DNA of 64,000 nucleotides from Norana najaformis (GCA_964023275.1 OZ029915.1:39271238-39335237); one strand, 5' to 3'. Shown: positions 10,047 through 23,573, counted from the stretch's first letter. Notes: a model not told the origin generated them from the letters alone. Numbers and translations: made by a program.

Positions 10047-13000
10047 TTACTGACTGATATCGTAGCCAGCAACAAAATCAGCAATAGTCAAATTCTGCTG
10101 TAAAACATCCTGTCGGAGAGATTCCTGTTCCTTCAGAGCAAATATTAATTTCCTTAGCATTCTTTTGTAGCAGGCATCAACGAGTCTTTTGTGCCTCTGG
10201 AACACTTCTCGTTCAATAGATTCTGAAAGACTGTCAACAATATCCTACAACAAGCAACATCACAATATACTTTCTCTGCCAATTATCATTCTAGTTAACA
10301 CCCAGGTCACAAATGATCAAAAGAATATTTTTGCTGCATATATGTTTTGCTTTTAAATCGGCCTTTGTCCTATTTTCTGTATCTGTCAAATGAACAATTC
10401 AGTAGTACTACATTGCCAAATAAAGCAAATGAATTTCACGAAAAACTACCATAGATACTTTAAGCACCACTAAAGTTCGAATGCTTGAATCCACTATCGT
10501 TGAATTACAGACCAAGCAAGCTATTAAGCACACCACTTTGCCACGCACATAATTCATAAGCCACAAAGCCCTCGATCTACATTCCAAGATTATATATTAG
10601 TAGTTCATAGATTTCAGTAACACTAATAGACAAAAACTTTCCCCTCAAACAAGCTAAGGGTAAGCGGCACATAAGTTCAAAATACAACTATTCAATGCCA
10701 TGTGATGTAACCACCTTACCTCAGTAGCAGAAGAAAGTACCAAAGCTTTTGCTAAATGTTTGCGGCCAGCAGATCTGACTTTCTCTGTCTCGTTGTCACA
10801 CTTTACATCAATTAAAGGTCGACTAAGTTTTGCCTTGTAATGAGCCAGCCACTTTTTCACAATTTTGTTAGACAGCTCTGCCACATCTTGATCTCTGTGC
10901 TTGGTCAACTTCCTTACTGTATGTCCTGCAAACACAAAATTTACATTATGTAAATAAACCACTTTTAAGAAGGCAAAAATAGGTAAAGGTAACAATCAAG
11001 TTGACATGGCTCTATAGAAACTACTCAGAAGCATGGTCTCAGGGCAGATGAGCTTTCAGATGAGGTGAAAACACAAACATCAAAATCCAATAACAGGACA
11101 TCTTTTAAACATCCCAACTTCCATCCACACTTGTCTAGAGAGATGGAAAGCTTAGTTGGCCCATAAAATGAGTACATCAAATTAATGCTGCTGATGAGTG
11201 GATCAGACAGCAAGGGAGAAGACTGGCCACCCACCCACATACATCTAAGCTAGGAAACCTAAGTTGCTAACAATTCATACCCATTGCTGCTTTCGCAGTC
11301 AACACAAGAGAGTGATCTTCTATGCATGCCTGAACACAACATAGATTTGGTATCTTTAAGCATATAAATCACAAATTATCGGCTGCCTAAAGGGACTGAT
11401 CCTTCTCACTTTCTACTGAAGTTCATACTTTCTTCCTTCAGTTGGTCATTCATTGGGCAGCAATTATCAAGCTTCTTTAGGATCTGTGTCTTGTTTCATA
11501 GGTGAAACATTTTTCCTTGTCTTCTGCATCACATTTTGTAACCTTTAATGTTTCTCCCTTCTTTCCTGCATATTTTGCTTTTCATAAAATTTAATCAGAA
11601 AAGCACACTTAACAGAGTCTGTATGAAAAAGACTGTATTTCACATGCACATTATTACTGTCTGCAAAATTTACGAGTTACCCACAAGATGTTATTAGGAA
11701 CTCAGCCGCATCAGACCTTCCCAAATAAATTTCTTAATAGCTTTTTAAACGTTATTATGATTATAACATCTGCTGCCTGTGAAGATATGCGGATGCCTAG
11801 CTAACACACACTAACTCAGGCTCATCATGCCTTTTCCTGAATTTAGCCACCCTTTTTGAATAATCTTTCAATGCACACAGGTACTACTTTACCATGGCTT
11901 ACTTCAAAATGCTTTCTGTCTTTTGATGTGCCTGCTTAGATCTGCTAGACAGCATGCATGCAATGCTTTTAACATGTCCCTAAAATGTGATCTATATGTG
12001 TCTTCTTCACATATCAGCTCACCATAAACAAAATGTGGTTATGCTACGTAACACAACAGACTATATACCAATTTTTGTGGACTTTATGATGTCTCTGGCT
12101 GGAATCTTCTGGTCAAGTTTCTGAAGGCAATCCAAAATGATGTCACGACTTTGATCAGGCTGCTGAAGGAGAGCTCTAAACTTCAAGATATCTTCTATGA
12201 CAACCACACCCTACAATTATTCAAAAGAAACATATGACACAAGTCTGTTCAACATTAAAATACACAAGTCAAAAACCTGGCTAAACAAGAGCAGCAACAT
12301 AGAATGGTCAAAAATATGCGGACAAGGGCTAACCGCAAATTAAAATCTCGACAGTCACTCACTAATGGTTGCTATCTGAAGTATTACACATTTAAGAAAA
12401 TTATGGTGTTGGTGAAGCAACACCAACCCAAGGTCTTTGGTATGGCACAAACCATACACCATAGAGAAGAAGTTCAGTTCAGCAGACGAACAGCTACTGA
12501 CCAAAGGACTGACCCTGTGGTGCCAGCGATATCCAGACATGGTGCGTTCCACTGTCAGCCTATATGGCTATCGTTACTCTCTGTCCTCCACGCAAAACGG
12601 ACTAGGGGCTCTAAATATTATGTCAACAGACAGACCTAAATGCAACTTTGTGGGTTCAGTTCTATGGCTGTGCAAAGGTCCTCCAAGCATGCCTTTTGAG
12701 CAATTAGATATCAGTCAAACACATAAAAACTACTGATGTTCTTAACAAACTTTAACATTCTTTATAATAGCAAAAAGGGCCTTCCAGAGGTTCTTCGAAA
12801 GCAACATATATCAGAAAAGTTCAGTTACATTCACATAAATAAATAAAGAAATACATACGTGAAGACACATACACAGTCTGCTGCGTAAATCAGTCGATGT
12901 CGAATTTCGGACGTTAAACTTGAAGACTACCGACTGTTCAGCTTGCTTATTTAAAAAGCTGCTCAGTTTCGCCAAAATATTATGTCTGCTGCATCTAGGT

Positions 13001-13367
13001 AGCTACATCGGTAAACGCGTATGTCAAGGACACTGTGCGTGAGAATCCCCAGTTCGCAACCCGATCGTGGTTTATTTCAGAGATTTGAATCTTGGGCTAG
13101 CACGGGGCCTTAAATGGCGTGGCGCCCAATCAAACGGGCTGCCGGTCAATTCATTGAAAAACGAGCAGGGTCGAGGCTATATTAAACCGCGTACATCTGC
13201 ATTTACATTTATCTAAGGGCTTCAGATGCTGCACTGAGTAGATCACGCGTTTTCAGTTGACTTACCTTGAGACATTTAATGGTTGCCTGTTTTAACTGCT
13301 TCTTAGAGCGGGTTTTCTCGCTAGAAACATTAGATGACCTAGAAGTACGAACTACAAAGCGATCCAT
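10047..13367 (-). CDS. TCEANC2: TCEANC2-like protein (TFIIS N-terminal and central domain-containing 2), complete, 4 exons
   Basis: Minus-strand exons 13367-13266, 12210-12069, 10925-10720 and 10244-10047 splice at GT-AG sites to a 215-residue protein (human TCEANC2 is about 208). The start MDRFVVRTSR resembles the human MDKFVIRTPR. Exon 2 carries EDILKFRALLQQPDQ and KIPARDIIKSTKIG. Exon 3 completes the TFIIS N-terminal (LW) domain with HTVRKLTKHRD, IVKKW and RPLIDV. Exon 4 gives an ESIEREVF...RKLIFALK region that matches the central domain. The family is related to elongation factor TFIIS but lacks its zinc ribbon, and its molecular function is poorly known; a nuclear transcription-linked role is inferred. 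The gene is divergent from AGBL4, with 942 bp between start codons. AATAAA signals on this strand lie at 9484-9489 and 9502-9507. Confidence 0.92.
12985..13207 (+). mobile_element. SINE-1 copy (tRNA-derived), in TCEANC2 intron 1
   Basis: A tRNA-like head (TAGCTACATCGGTAAACGCG, AGTTCGCAACCC) is followed by a body with TTAAATGGCGTGGCGCCC and GAGCAGGGTCGAGGC, shared with the copy at 38516. Box B is slightly decayed. Confidence 0.82.
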
Positions 13368-13552
13368 TAGGATAGACTAAACAGTCTTTTCTAACGAAAT
13401 TTAAAAAAATGAAACTCCGAAACCCTCTATATCGTTAACTTCACATTAGCTTCGAATATGGACAAATGTGTGCACCAAAGCACATTTAGATCGCGCGAGA
13501 GTAGAGAGCGGAAATATAAGTAAGTAAGCAACAAGCTCATATAAAAATCACA

Positions 13553-13690
13553 TATTGTAATCGTAATATACGGATTTATTCAGCTCCAGAGTCATGCCAG
13601 GGAAACCAGCTTATTAATAGGCGCTCAGTCAAACAAGCAGTGATAGGCAGGCATAGTCAGGTTCGGTTCCAAATCCTCTTCCCCCTCTTA
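13553..13690 (-). mobile_element. Retroelement 3' end, decayed copy
   Basis: Shares TTGTAATCGTAATA, CCAGCTTATTAATAGGCGCTCAG and TCGGTTCCA with the copies at 45343 and 47118; the 5' arm of the stem has decayed. The tail lies at the left, so the element is on the minus strand. Confidence 0.65.
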
Positions 13691-13779
13691 TTTATCTTGC
13701 CGCTCCAATTCCAAACACCATCTCCGTAATATTTTGATTATCTACCTGCCTAACTCTTGGACTTGGACGCCATATGAAG

Positions 13780-14262
13780 AAAGGTTTCAAAGCTGGGTTT
13801 TTCCTTAAAAAGGAAGGGATTGAGAGGTGACCTTATTATTAATCGTTCTATTCACTATGACTGATAAAAGCTAGGTTTTTTAAAAAGGAAAAGATTGAGA
13901 GGTGACCTGATTATTGATCCTTCTATTCACAATGATTGATATCTGCAAATTTATACATGGACTTAAAAATATATAGACGAGAAGACCTTTTTTAGAGGGC
14001 AGCAATTGGACATTTTAGAGGACAAGGTCTAAAACTATATCGTAATGTGTTGGACACTAAAGAATTCTTCTTCGCCACAGGATTGTAAAGCATTGGAACC
14101 GTCTACCAGAAGAAGTAATATCTGCCCCAAGCTTGAACACTTTCAAAAACTTGACAGTTGATAGCAGAGATATAGGCATTAAACGCCAATATAGCTTACT
14201 TAGCCTAGTAATTGTAACTAACTGTAACTGTAATAAGAGCTTAGGCGCTACATGAGTCACAC
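13780..14262 (+). mobile_element. LINE (CR1/L2-like) 3' fragment between TCEANC2 and AGBL4
   Basis: Frame-broken translation gives KRKGLRGDLIIN, FIHGLKNI and IVKHWNRLPEEVISAPSLNTFKN, the C-terminal hallmark of CR1/L2-type reverse transcriptases. It contains a 78-bp internal tandem duplication (units from 13789 and 13867) and several stops. It ends about 50 bp before the AGBL4 start codon. Confidence 0.8.
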
Positions 14263-14309
14263 TCGGCCATACTTAAAAGCCTTGAGTGAGCATTGCCTTT
14301 TGGGACAAA

Positions 14310-17300
14310 ATGGCTGACAAGAAGAACGATTCAGGTTTGTTTACTGTTGCTTGGATACTTAATGTTTGAGTATTTTAGTTTAGTTTTGCATGATTCTTCA
14401 TTTTACAGTGGTTGCTTACTTATATTTAATAACTTGTAATAGTAACAAACATATCAGAGGCTTGAACATCGAGAAATTTGATTGCAGTAATTTTTCACGG
14501 CTTAATCTCATAGCCCTAAATTGATACATTCAGCATTTAGGCCTAATTCTGTCCAGTATTTGACGTATTCTGTTGTAGAAATATAATTTCTGTGGCTATA
14601 TTTTATGTGCATGATTTATAATAATAACTTGATAAACGTGTTCTTTTTATATAGCGAGAGTTCTACCTAATCCGATACTTAGAATTCCTGTGTAACACGG
14701 CGGGCATGCAAATAGCGCTTAGGGTAGTAGTAACCTTTCAAATGGTGTGCACCCGAGTAAAGGGCATAGGTCTAATCGTACACGCAGATTGCGTGTATGG
14801 TTCTGCAGCTGATGTTCTTTTCTTGTTACTTGTGTTAATTAGTTGATTCACGCTCTGTGGCAATGAAGCTTGACGCTCAACTGAAAGTGTGAAATTCATG
14901 TGCATTTATATGCAAATTAGTTAAGCTTGTCAGACTGTGTCTTGGCAAAGAGTTTGGCAGAAGAAGTTGGTTGATCTGTGTGCACTGAGACAGTTTCTAC
15001 TTCATATTTAAGTCGAATTCTTTCATTAAACTTGCTCAGAAAACCAACTAGACAGAGTTCTTCAAGTTGCTGCCTAGGTGAAAGAAAGAAATTTATGATG
15101 GTTGGCAGTCGAAAGTTAGTCATGAAAGGACAAGCTACTAGAGCGGCACTTGAGAAGTGGCCATTTCAGTAGCAGAATACACACAGATTTACGCAGTGAG
15201 AGAAGAGAAGTTGCACGTTATTACAAGAATTCTAGGTTTAATTATATTTTTCCTTATTAGGACAAATCAGCGGTGTACCAGACACAGTTTAAAACTAGCA
15301 AATAGATGTTTAAAGTTTGTGTTTTGTCTTATGAGCTTTGATGATTTTCTCTGAAAATTTCTTTCTGTTAACTGACTAACTTATTGATCTAGATTACTTA
15401 AAGTCTAGAAATTGTTATGTTTTAATACTAATACACATATTTGCTTGATTACATTTTCAGAAAGTGAATCTGACAGTTTTGAAGAGACAGTGCTTGGCAA
15501 TGTTATTAAATTCTGTGTTGTTCCTCCTGGCTACACAGGCCAACCGAAAAAAGGGCATCTCATTTTTAATGCCGATTTTGAATGTGGTAATGTATCTTTA
15601 TTTTACCATCAGTACAGATTATGCCATTTTACAGCCATGGGGCATAGAGACTGCAGCTGACCGTTTATGTTTATGATGTTAGTAATTGCTATTTTAGTCA
15701 ATGCTATATTTTTTGAATTTCTCATTTTGATCCCCAGCGGGTAATTCTTAAGTAATTGAAGTTGGCCTGCTATGCTATATATATATTTTAGAAACTTAGA
15801 ATTGCAGTTGTAGTAATAATTACATTGACATTAATGATTGATTGTTGATTTTCACCTTGCTGATTGTGATAAATGCTTTAACCAAAATTTGATAAGTACA
15901 TCACTGACTTTCCAAAAGAGTTTAAAACCTTTTTGGAGATTTATTTGAATTTCACTAGAAATGTGCATTTCTGACTTAATTTCAGCTGTGTAACTTGATT
16001 GTTTCTTGAACAGGAAATCTTGGTCGTGTTGACTACATAACTGATTTTGAGTATGATCTATTCATTCGACCAGACACTTGTAACCCAAGGTTTCGTGTCT
16101 GGTTCAACTTCACTGTTGAAAATGTGAAGACAGATCAAGTACTTTATTTCAATTTTCATCAATTTATTACTTATAAACAGATGAAAGAAAAACATAGTTT
16201 CATAAAAAAACAAATTACCAATAGTATAAACATGAATACACATGGATCAATTCGATATTTTGGTAGTAAAGCTCAAACAGTGGGAGGCAGCATGGTTCTA
16301 AGGTGGAAAGTGCTTGTGATGTCAGCAAAATCAGGATAGGATGTTTTGAATGGGTGGATGGGTGTGGCTGGTCTCAAAAGAGTTTAAGACATTGAGATAT
16401 GATGATGGTGATGTGATCATAATGAGTTTGTTAGCAACACCCTTAGATTTTAATAAATGAAAACGTTTGGAGATGAATGGGAGTAGCCAAGAAAAACTGG
16501 GCATTAACTGGAAATGGATAAAAATCAAGCTTCAAAATATGTAACTACACTGTGCACTGCTGCCCATGGAGATATGCAGGTGCACTGTCTTCATCAATCA
16601 ACTTTAGCCAGGTATGCGTTTTCCTGTGCTGGACCATACTCGTGGAACAGACTTCCTTTGCATATTCATACCGTTTCCTTTGACTCTGCTGAGTAGGCCC
16701 TACACATTTTCAGCCTACTTTAAGTAGAATCTGTTTAGATCAGTTATGTAGTTGTGTATGCAGCGCTTTTGAGAGAGGTTCTGGAAAGATGTTAAGTATC
16801 TTGATACATACTTAGATAAATACATACATGTTATGTACTTACTTACATACATATATACATACTGGAGCATAACTGCCGCTCCAGTTTCTTTGCACCTTTT
16901 ATATTATAGAGTTAACAAGAGTAATACAGTTTACTGCTTTCATGGTAGGCAGAATTCTATTCATTAGCAGATGCTTGGTTGAGCGTTAATGTTGTTTTAT
17001 TTCAGAGAGTTATTTTTAACATCGTCAATTTTAGCAAAACCAAGTCACTCTACCGAGACGGAATGTCACCAATGGTCAAGTCTTCCAGTCGACCAAAATG
17101 GTAAGTAACATGCTTAGTTAAATTTTATGTTGTTGCATTAAGAATTCTTTGAAATCGGATAGCATAGGCTCACAGCCGTTGCTTTATGTCACCTGCCAGA
17201 GTAATATTTAATGATTGATTGGGTTTTGCATGAATACATGAACACAGAAAATAAGCTTTGGTATGCCTCAGTTTTGCATTTCTGTGTGACTTAGTGTGAG

Positions 17301-20300
17301 TTAAAAAATTTCTATTTTTTAAAATAAATTATTTTAAAATATGAGCAGTGAAGTAGATATTGTTAAATTACTAAGTCTTATATATTAGTTTGCTAAGTAG
17401 TATTAAAATATGAAAATCATTAAAGGCTTTGACATTGATCACTAATAACATGAGAGATCTAGGAATGGCCAGGGAGCCATAGCCTCCCTGTCACTTGCAG
17501 TGTTTTGAAAAAATACAAGGACAGCAAAGAATAGACCTGTAAAAGTGATAGCCAGTGTGGATTTGGACTTTGATTTCTTCCATCTCTATAATGTTGGTCC
17601 TTAGTACATTGGCTATGGTCAAACCAGCTTCGTCGTTAATCATTTTGCTCGACAGTCTGTCCCACAGACTCCCAAGCAGTCGGCATGGAAGGTGTTTACT
17701 GGTAAGATCTTTAGATGATTAGATGCTAGTTGTTTAAAGATGTTATGTAATCATTGTACAGAAAAAGTCTTCGCAGAATGCCTGGGGGTCTTTAACGAAC
17801 AAAGTTTAGGTCCTCCCATGTTTATGGTTCCGAAGATATTGTTAAAGAATTGCCTTTTTCAGTGGAGGAAGCTAGAGGTCTGCCTCAGATTCACATTTGC
17901 CGCTCTTCAGGTTACATATTTGTGACTTTGCATATGTTATACTGTAAATTCTCATAACAACAATAATAATAATAACTCTAAATAAATTCTGACCTTACTC
18001 ATGTGGTTCTTAGGATGCGGATTCCTCACAAGAATGTTTACTATTATCGCTGTCCAGAGCATCGTAAGAACTACGTCATGTCATTTGCCTTCTGCTTTGA
18101 CCAAGATCATGATGTGTACCACTTTGCATACTGCTACCCTTACTCCTACACACGCCTCCAGAACTATCTGGACAACCTGGAGATGAAGGGATACGAACAT
18201 TTCCATCGAGAACTGCTGACTTCTACATTGGTTAGCTATGTACCCTGTTTATGGGTCACATTTAGTTGCCTAAAAGCCACATTTCATATTTTGCACTGTT
18301 GAATGATTGATCATTCATAATTTCTCTTTATCTTTTTCTTATAAATGTTTGTATGGATTTCTAAAAAAATGGCTACAGAATTTTTTGAAAAGCAAATGAA
18401 TTTCTGTTAGTTGTATTAAGTGCTGACTAATGACCTATACCAGGTAAGTCAAGAAATCTGAATGGCCTAAGCTGGAATTTTTATTTTACAGTAGCTTTTT
18501 ATGGCAATTGTATTTTTTCTACTTAGTGTAACTTGTTTTTGAATAAGAACTTAACCGTAAGGACATTGAAGACATTTGCATGAAATATACTGAAACTGTT
18601 TAAACATCAATTTGAAACATGATGCTGATGATTTGGCATTAGCAACAGCGCAGGTTAGATATCCTGACGATTACAAACCCAGCAAACCGAGACTGTCACG
18701 AAAAGAAGAAAGTGGTCTTCATAACTGCACGGGTTCATCCTGGGGAAACTCCTTCATCACTAGTTTGTCAAGGTAGTTTACTGCTGTTATGCTTGCAGTC
18801 ATTTCATAACTTTTTCATTTCCATTTTCTGCATCAGGTTTTTAGGCTTTAATCTTTCAAAATTCAGAATCATTATAAATGCTGATTTCAGAGTTAACTTC
18901 TGATTGATAATTTCTATGAATCTTGGCGGGTATACTGCTTTCTATGTCTTGTGTGCAGGTGTAATCGATTTCCTGGTTAGTAATCATCCAGCTGCTAAGA
19001 TTCTTCGAGATCATCTTATCTTTAAGATTGTTCCAATGTTAAATCCAGATGGTGTGTACCATGGCAACTATCGGTAAATATTTTTCTGGAATTCACATTT
19101 AGTCAGTCTTTGCAAATCTGTAAAAAGAGAGCAGTGGGAAGACCGAAAAGAAGATGGATAGATTGCCTTGAAGAGGATCTGAAAGGTGCCGGAGTTACTA
19201 TCTATGGGAAAACGGAGGGCAGACGGAGAATGACCCTTGAGGAGATGGCCGGGAAACGAGATTTGTGGAGGGGTGTCATAGAGAAATCAACGACTGGATC
19301 CAGTCCAGAGATGATTACATGACATGACATGATGCAAATCTGTAGCTGAAAGTAGTGGAATAAGCATAGTGTAATTTTAAAGTGTAGTCACTTTGTAAAT
19401 AAACACAAGCACGTACTCACAGACTCCTATTCAAGTTCTTTTAGAAATGCCTGTCAATTTTCATATGTATTTTTATATGTTTTGCCACAAGCTTTCCAAG
19501 TCTACTAAATTGTTGGACTGCAGTTAGCTAAATGTGAACCCCTCAGCTTTAAGAGCGTAGTAAATTGTTTAACATTCAGTTTTCTTAAATAGAATTTGGA
19601 AAATGAAAGTTTCCTATTATTTTAGGCCAGTGATTCAAATGTAAGACTTATTAATTATTTGCAGCTATGTATGTATGTATGCATGTATGTATGTATGTGC
19701 AAGGCTGTCCACCCAGGGGTTCAGAGGACATGGCCCCCACTTGAATTGTGGAGGGCTTTGGCACTAACATTTTATCCAAAAGGTAAAAATCTTTGGTGCC
19801 TTTTTTCAGTTGGGCTAAAAGCCTGGGCATTCTGCTGGGAAGGGGAAAGTTGAGTCTTGCTTCAAAGCATGAAAAGTTATATTTCTTCATTAATTAAAAG
19901 ATGTGGGAGGGAATGACTGCAATAACCAACAAAAACTGTAAAGAACAAGAAAAGGCTGACAAATATTTCAGAGACTTGAAAACAGTCAACCCCTCTATCC
20001 AACCTGTGCTGATGCCCTTATGTATGGATGAATGTGTGTATGTATATATCTGGATTTTATTATAGTACCTTTTAGTGAACTCTAAGGTGCATAGTTAAAT
20101 AGTTTATAAATGCTTATACATTTCTAGTTGCTCTCTGATGGGCTATGATTTGAATCGACATTGGCAAGAACCTTCACCTTGGTCTCATCCAACGCTCTAT
20201 GCTACAAAGAACCTTCTAATGGAGATGGATGCAAGTGATGTCTGTTGCATTCACAGAATTTCACTTAATGAATTCTGTGTCTGGTGCTAAGAATAAACTA

Positions 20301-23300
20301 TTTAAAATTGCACAAAAAAGAATTTACTTGTTTAGCATTATTAGCCTGTATAATACTTGGTCAGTATAGTTGTTGCATCTGTATCAGAAAGAATGAAGTG
20401 ATGCTGCTTCTAATTATTTATTTCATCATCATTTTATTTGCTGTATTCAGATGATTTGAGAATTAGCAAGAAACTTGTTTTTAAAAAGGATGCAGGGAAA
20501 GACAATGAAACATTATTTCCATTTACACTGCACCCTCATTATAACGAGGGATGTGCATTATATGAGTGCTTCTTCCACAGATTGCATGTGTGCATAAGTA
20601 AATTTGGGATCCATGGCTGTAACCGTATTACAGCAAAATGTGTGTTATATCAACGCATGTTACAATGAGAGTGCAGTGAAATAATATGGAATAATCAAAA
20701 TAATTGTTAATACAATTATTTGCTGAAAATAATTTAGCACCAAAACCTATGATTAGCATGTCCATTCTCATTATTACTGCCTTCGTAAGTGACAGTAATA
20801 ATACTGAATAATATTCACTAATAACAATAAGGACAGTCCTTACAATATATTGGTAACAAACATATGTAGCACTTGCAGTGTTAGCTCTGGCTATGATGAT
20901 GATGATGATGATGCTTAAAATATAAATTGTTTACAGAAAATTGATCTGGATTTCTATGTTGACATCCATGCACATTCAACTCTTATGAATGGATTCATGT
21001 ATGGAAATATCTACGATGATCTTGGTCGCTATGAACGACAGGCAGTCTTTCCAAAGCTCTTCTGGCAGAACGCTGAGGATTTCTCGCTGACCAACACGTC
21101 TTTTAACAGAGATGCAGTCAAGGCAGGAACTGGCAGAAGGTAGTGGGACCAACATGGGTCAAAGATCCTTTGCATCTTTTAAATTAATGTGTTGTTTTGA
21201 TTTCCGATTTAGTGTTCTGTTTTTATGCATATTATAGGGCAGCCTCCATTACCCAACTGCCAAACAGCTGCCTAGGATCTGAGATGGCAAGCAGTGAATT
21301 CCCAGAGTCATGACTTGGAGTCATTGCACTGCACAAATTGTTTGTAAAACTTCTTATTTGGCTCAGTGACAGAAGCAGTCATGCACAAACAACTCTCCCA
21401 AAGCAGTTTCTTGCACTCAGCTTGTTTGAACCCTTGATCTTGCTACTAACTGAGCCAGCATATAATTTTATTACTTTAATATTAATTGCAATTTGGCTAT
21501 CAGAGCACCAATTAATAATGCCTGATTCTGCTTTCTAGGACACTGGGTGGGATACTGGATGAGAAATGTCACTGTTACACTCTAGAGGTCTCTTTCTACA
21601 GCTATACTACTACGTCTGGCTCATCAACGGTTACTCAGCCGTACACAGAAGAAGCCTGTATCCTTTGGTCTTATCTATGCATGTGTGCTTCTCAGATTGA
21701 AATAGAGGCTACTTACTTACACTGGTGGCCATGGGTGTTCATGTGGTAAGGCCATGAAATGAAGTTCATTCATTGCAATTCATATCCAGAGCCACCTTTC
21801 GGTCTTAACTACTTTGGAACAATTTCGACAATTCAACAAGATGTCCATTTAACAGGTCCAAATTTGCCTCTGATCATTTCTTATATTACAAATGCAAGTG
21901 AATTATAAGGATTCATACAGCAGGAAGGCAACATTAGGTAAATAAACATTTACTACAGGCTTCCAAGATAAAGCAAATTATACTTTTAATAAAATCCTGC
22001 CTTCAAACAGCGCTTTTTCCTTGCCTTTATAAAAATTCTTAGTTTAACTTAAGACTCCAGCTTTGAGCATTGAGCCGAAAGACTGTATGCTGTGATCTTA
22101 AAGATGCAGTCTTGGGGTTGGTGGATCCTGCTACCGAAACAGAGATGACAACTCTGTTTATTCCACATGAATTACAAGTCCCGACACTGAAATGGCAGTT
22201 TCGAGTGATATACCAATTAGCTGCAAAACCATGAGTCCTTTAGTGTCAGTGTTTTAATAACATTTAGTCTGTTTATACACATAATCAATCCTTATCATTT
22301 TCAAGATATGAAGCTTGGCCAGAATCTTATAAAAACATTCCTTGATTACTACAAACTAACTGGCTACATTAATGTCAAGCCAACAGATAACCAAGATTCT
22401 AAGCAGTTGCAGTCTCGGGAGACAAGACGTGAATATCACTTTCCCATCGCCCGAGCAACTTCCGAACCAGTCCGAGAAGATAACAAGTATGATTAGACCT
22501 TGTTTTAATATGTAGGAAATTAAATAACTTGTCATGCAGGTTTTGACAACAATGATTTGAAATGCAAACCTGGCTGAATTTAATGTAAATCAATATTTGA
22601 CCATTTAAAAATAATTGTTTTAAAAGGCAATTCAGACTAATCAAAATTGGAAGAAATAATAATCGTTATCTTTAACACCATTTTTGTTTAGCAAGTTAGC
22701 ATTGTTTGATCACTGTAAGTATTACTGTTGTCATGTTTTGATGTATTTTCGGTGTCTCAGTTTCTTTAATCAAGCCGCTTTTGAAAAGGTTCTACCAAAG
22801 TGTTTCAATCCCAGTTACAAAGCCGGAAATCATGGACAGTGAACTGTTTTAGATGGTTACAGATTATTTTTAATGGATCAGGCTAACCAGAAAACAAGGC
22901 GACTTGAGGACAGTCATGAATTATTTAAGAAACCAAAAGGAACTTTTTAGTGCAAGAGTTTTAGACTTGTGGAATGGATTGAATTACAGTACTGTCTCAG
23001 TAAAAACTGTCACAGCCATTAAGAAGAAGCTAGGAAGAATTGGTTGTTAAGCATTCTCAGTTAATTTTCAGTGGTTCTAACACAGATTATATTCTTCTGA
23101 ACCAATTAAAACTCTAGTTATGGTATGTTAATTTAATATCTAGACTGAATCAATCAACATCAATTGAAATAAAGGTAAAGTATATTTAAGAATGCATGCA
23201 AACTTCTTGGTTCAAACTTTTTCAAAATGTCATGAAAATATTTGCACTGTTTTCGTCACCATGTGGAATTTCACATTCGTCGGTGTTAATGCACTTAAAA

Positions 23301-23573
23301 GCCATAATACTGCCATCTCTATTTTTATAGTATTCAGGTAAAATAGGAAAAGTACACACAAAATGGGTAACGACAGCCCATTAGAAAGAGACCTGAACAA
23401 GTCTTGACTGAGTTAATCTACTAATATTAGTTGAGTTTTTATATTTACATTTCAGATATGATAAAGCATCACGAGAAAATCGCTTTGTCTTTGAGAAATT
23501 TGGCAATTCGCCTAACAGCGACCTGAGCAATGTTCAAACAAGTCAGGATTGGAAGGAAAACAGGAAAAAATAA
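14310..23573 (+). CDS. AGBL4: Cytosolic carboxypeptidase 6 / ATP-GTP-binding protein-like 4, complete, 12 exons
   Basis: Exons: 14310-14334, 15461-15586, 16014-16138, 17006-17100, 18014-18230, 18643-18772, 18959-19073, 20128-20239, 20937-21139, 21539-21657, 22306-22486 and 23456-23573. All junctions are GT-AG and keep phase, giving 521 residues (human AGBL4 about 503). An N-terminal beta-sandwich-type region ([39 protein letters not shown]) precedes the M14 zinc carboxypeptidase domain. Zinc ligands are H228 and E231 in HPGE and H326 in DIHAHS. N287/R288 of DLNRHW fit substrate binding, and E399 in [10 protein letters not shown] is the expected catalytic glutamate. The family removes glutamates from tubulin tails and other proteins in the cytosol, at centrioles and in cilia. 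Introns hold LINE fragments. The tail after YYKL is lineage-specific. It is convergent with the C/EBP-gamma-like gene. Confidence 0.96.
16500..16745 (+). mobile_element. LINE 3' fragment in AGBL4 intron 3
   Basis: Translation gives [20 protein letters not shown], typical of the end of a non-LTR reverse-transcriptase ORF, followed by a stop and decay. Confidence 0.7.
19095..19335 (+). mobile_element. Non-LTR retroelement C-terminal fragment in AGBL4 intron 7
   Basis: An open stretch encodes [20 protein letters not shown] and [12 protein letters not shown], the GRP-RRW ... DR--WR pattern found at the C-terminus of many non-LTR retroelement ORF2 proteins. It ends in an ACATG/ACATGACATG short repeat, which looks like the element's 3' tail. 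Confidence 0.7.
19664..19697. repeat. (ATGT)n microsatellite
   Basis: Tetranucleotide run in AGBL4 intron 7 with one GCAT interruption. Confidence 0.85.
20893..20913. repeat. (ATG)n microsatellite
   Basis: Seven TGA/GAT units about 25 bp before the AGBL4 exon 9 acceptor. Confidence 0.85.
22840..23060 (+). mobile_element. LINE 3' fragment in the last AGBL4 intron
   Basis: Broken frames give [17 protein letters not shown] and [19 protein letters not shown], the CR1/L2-type C-terminal pattern (F-S-x-R-V-x-x-x-W-N-x-L). Confidence 0.7.

Noticed and set aside
12437..12736. 99-codon ORF in the TCEANC2 intron
   Set aside because: No family resemblance; it overlaps a 111-codon frame on the same strand and lies inside a well-supported intron.
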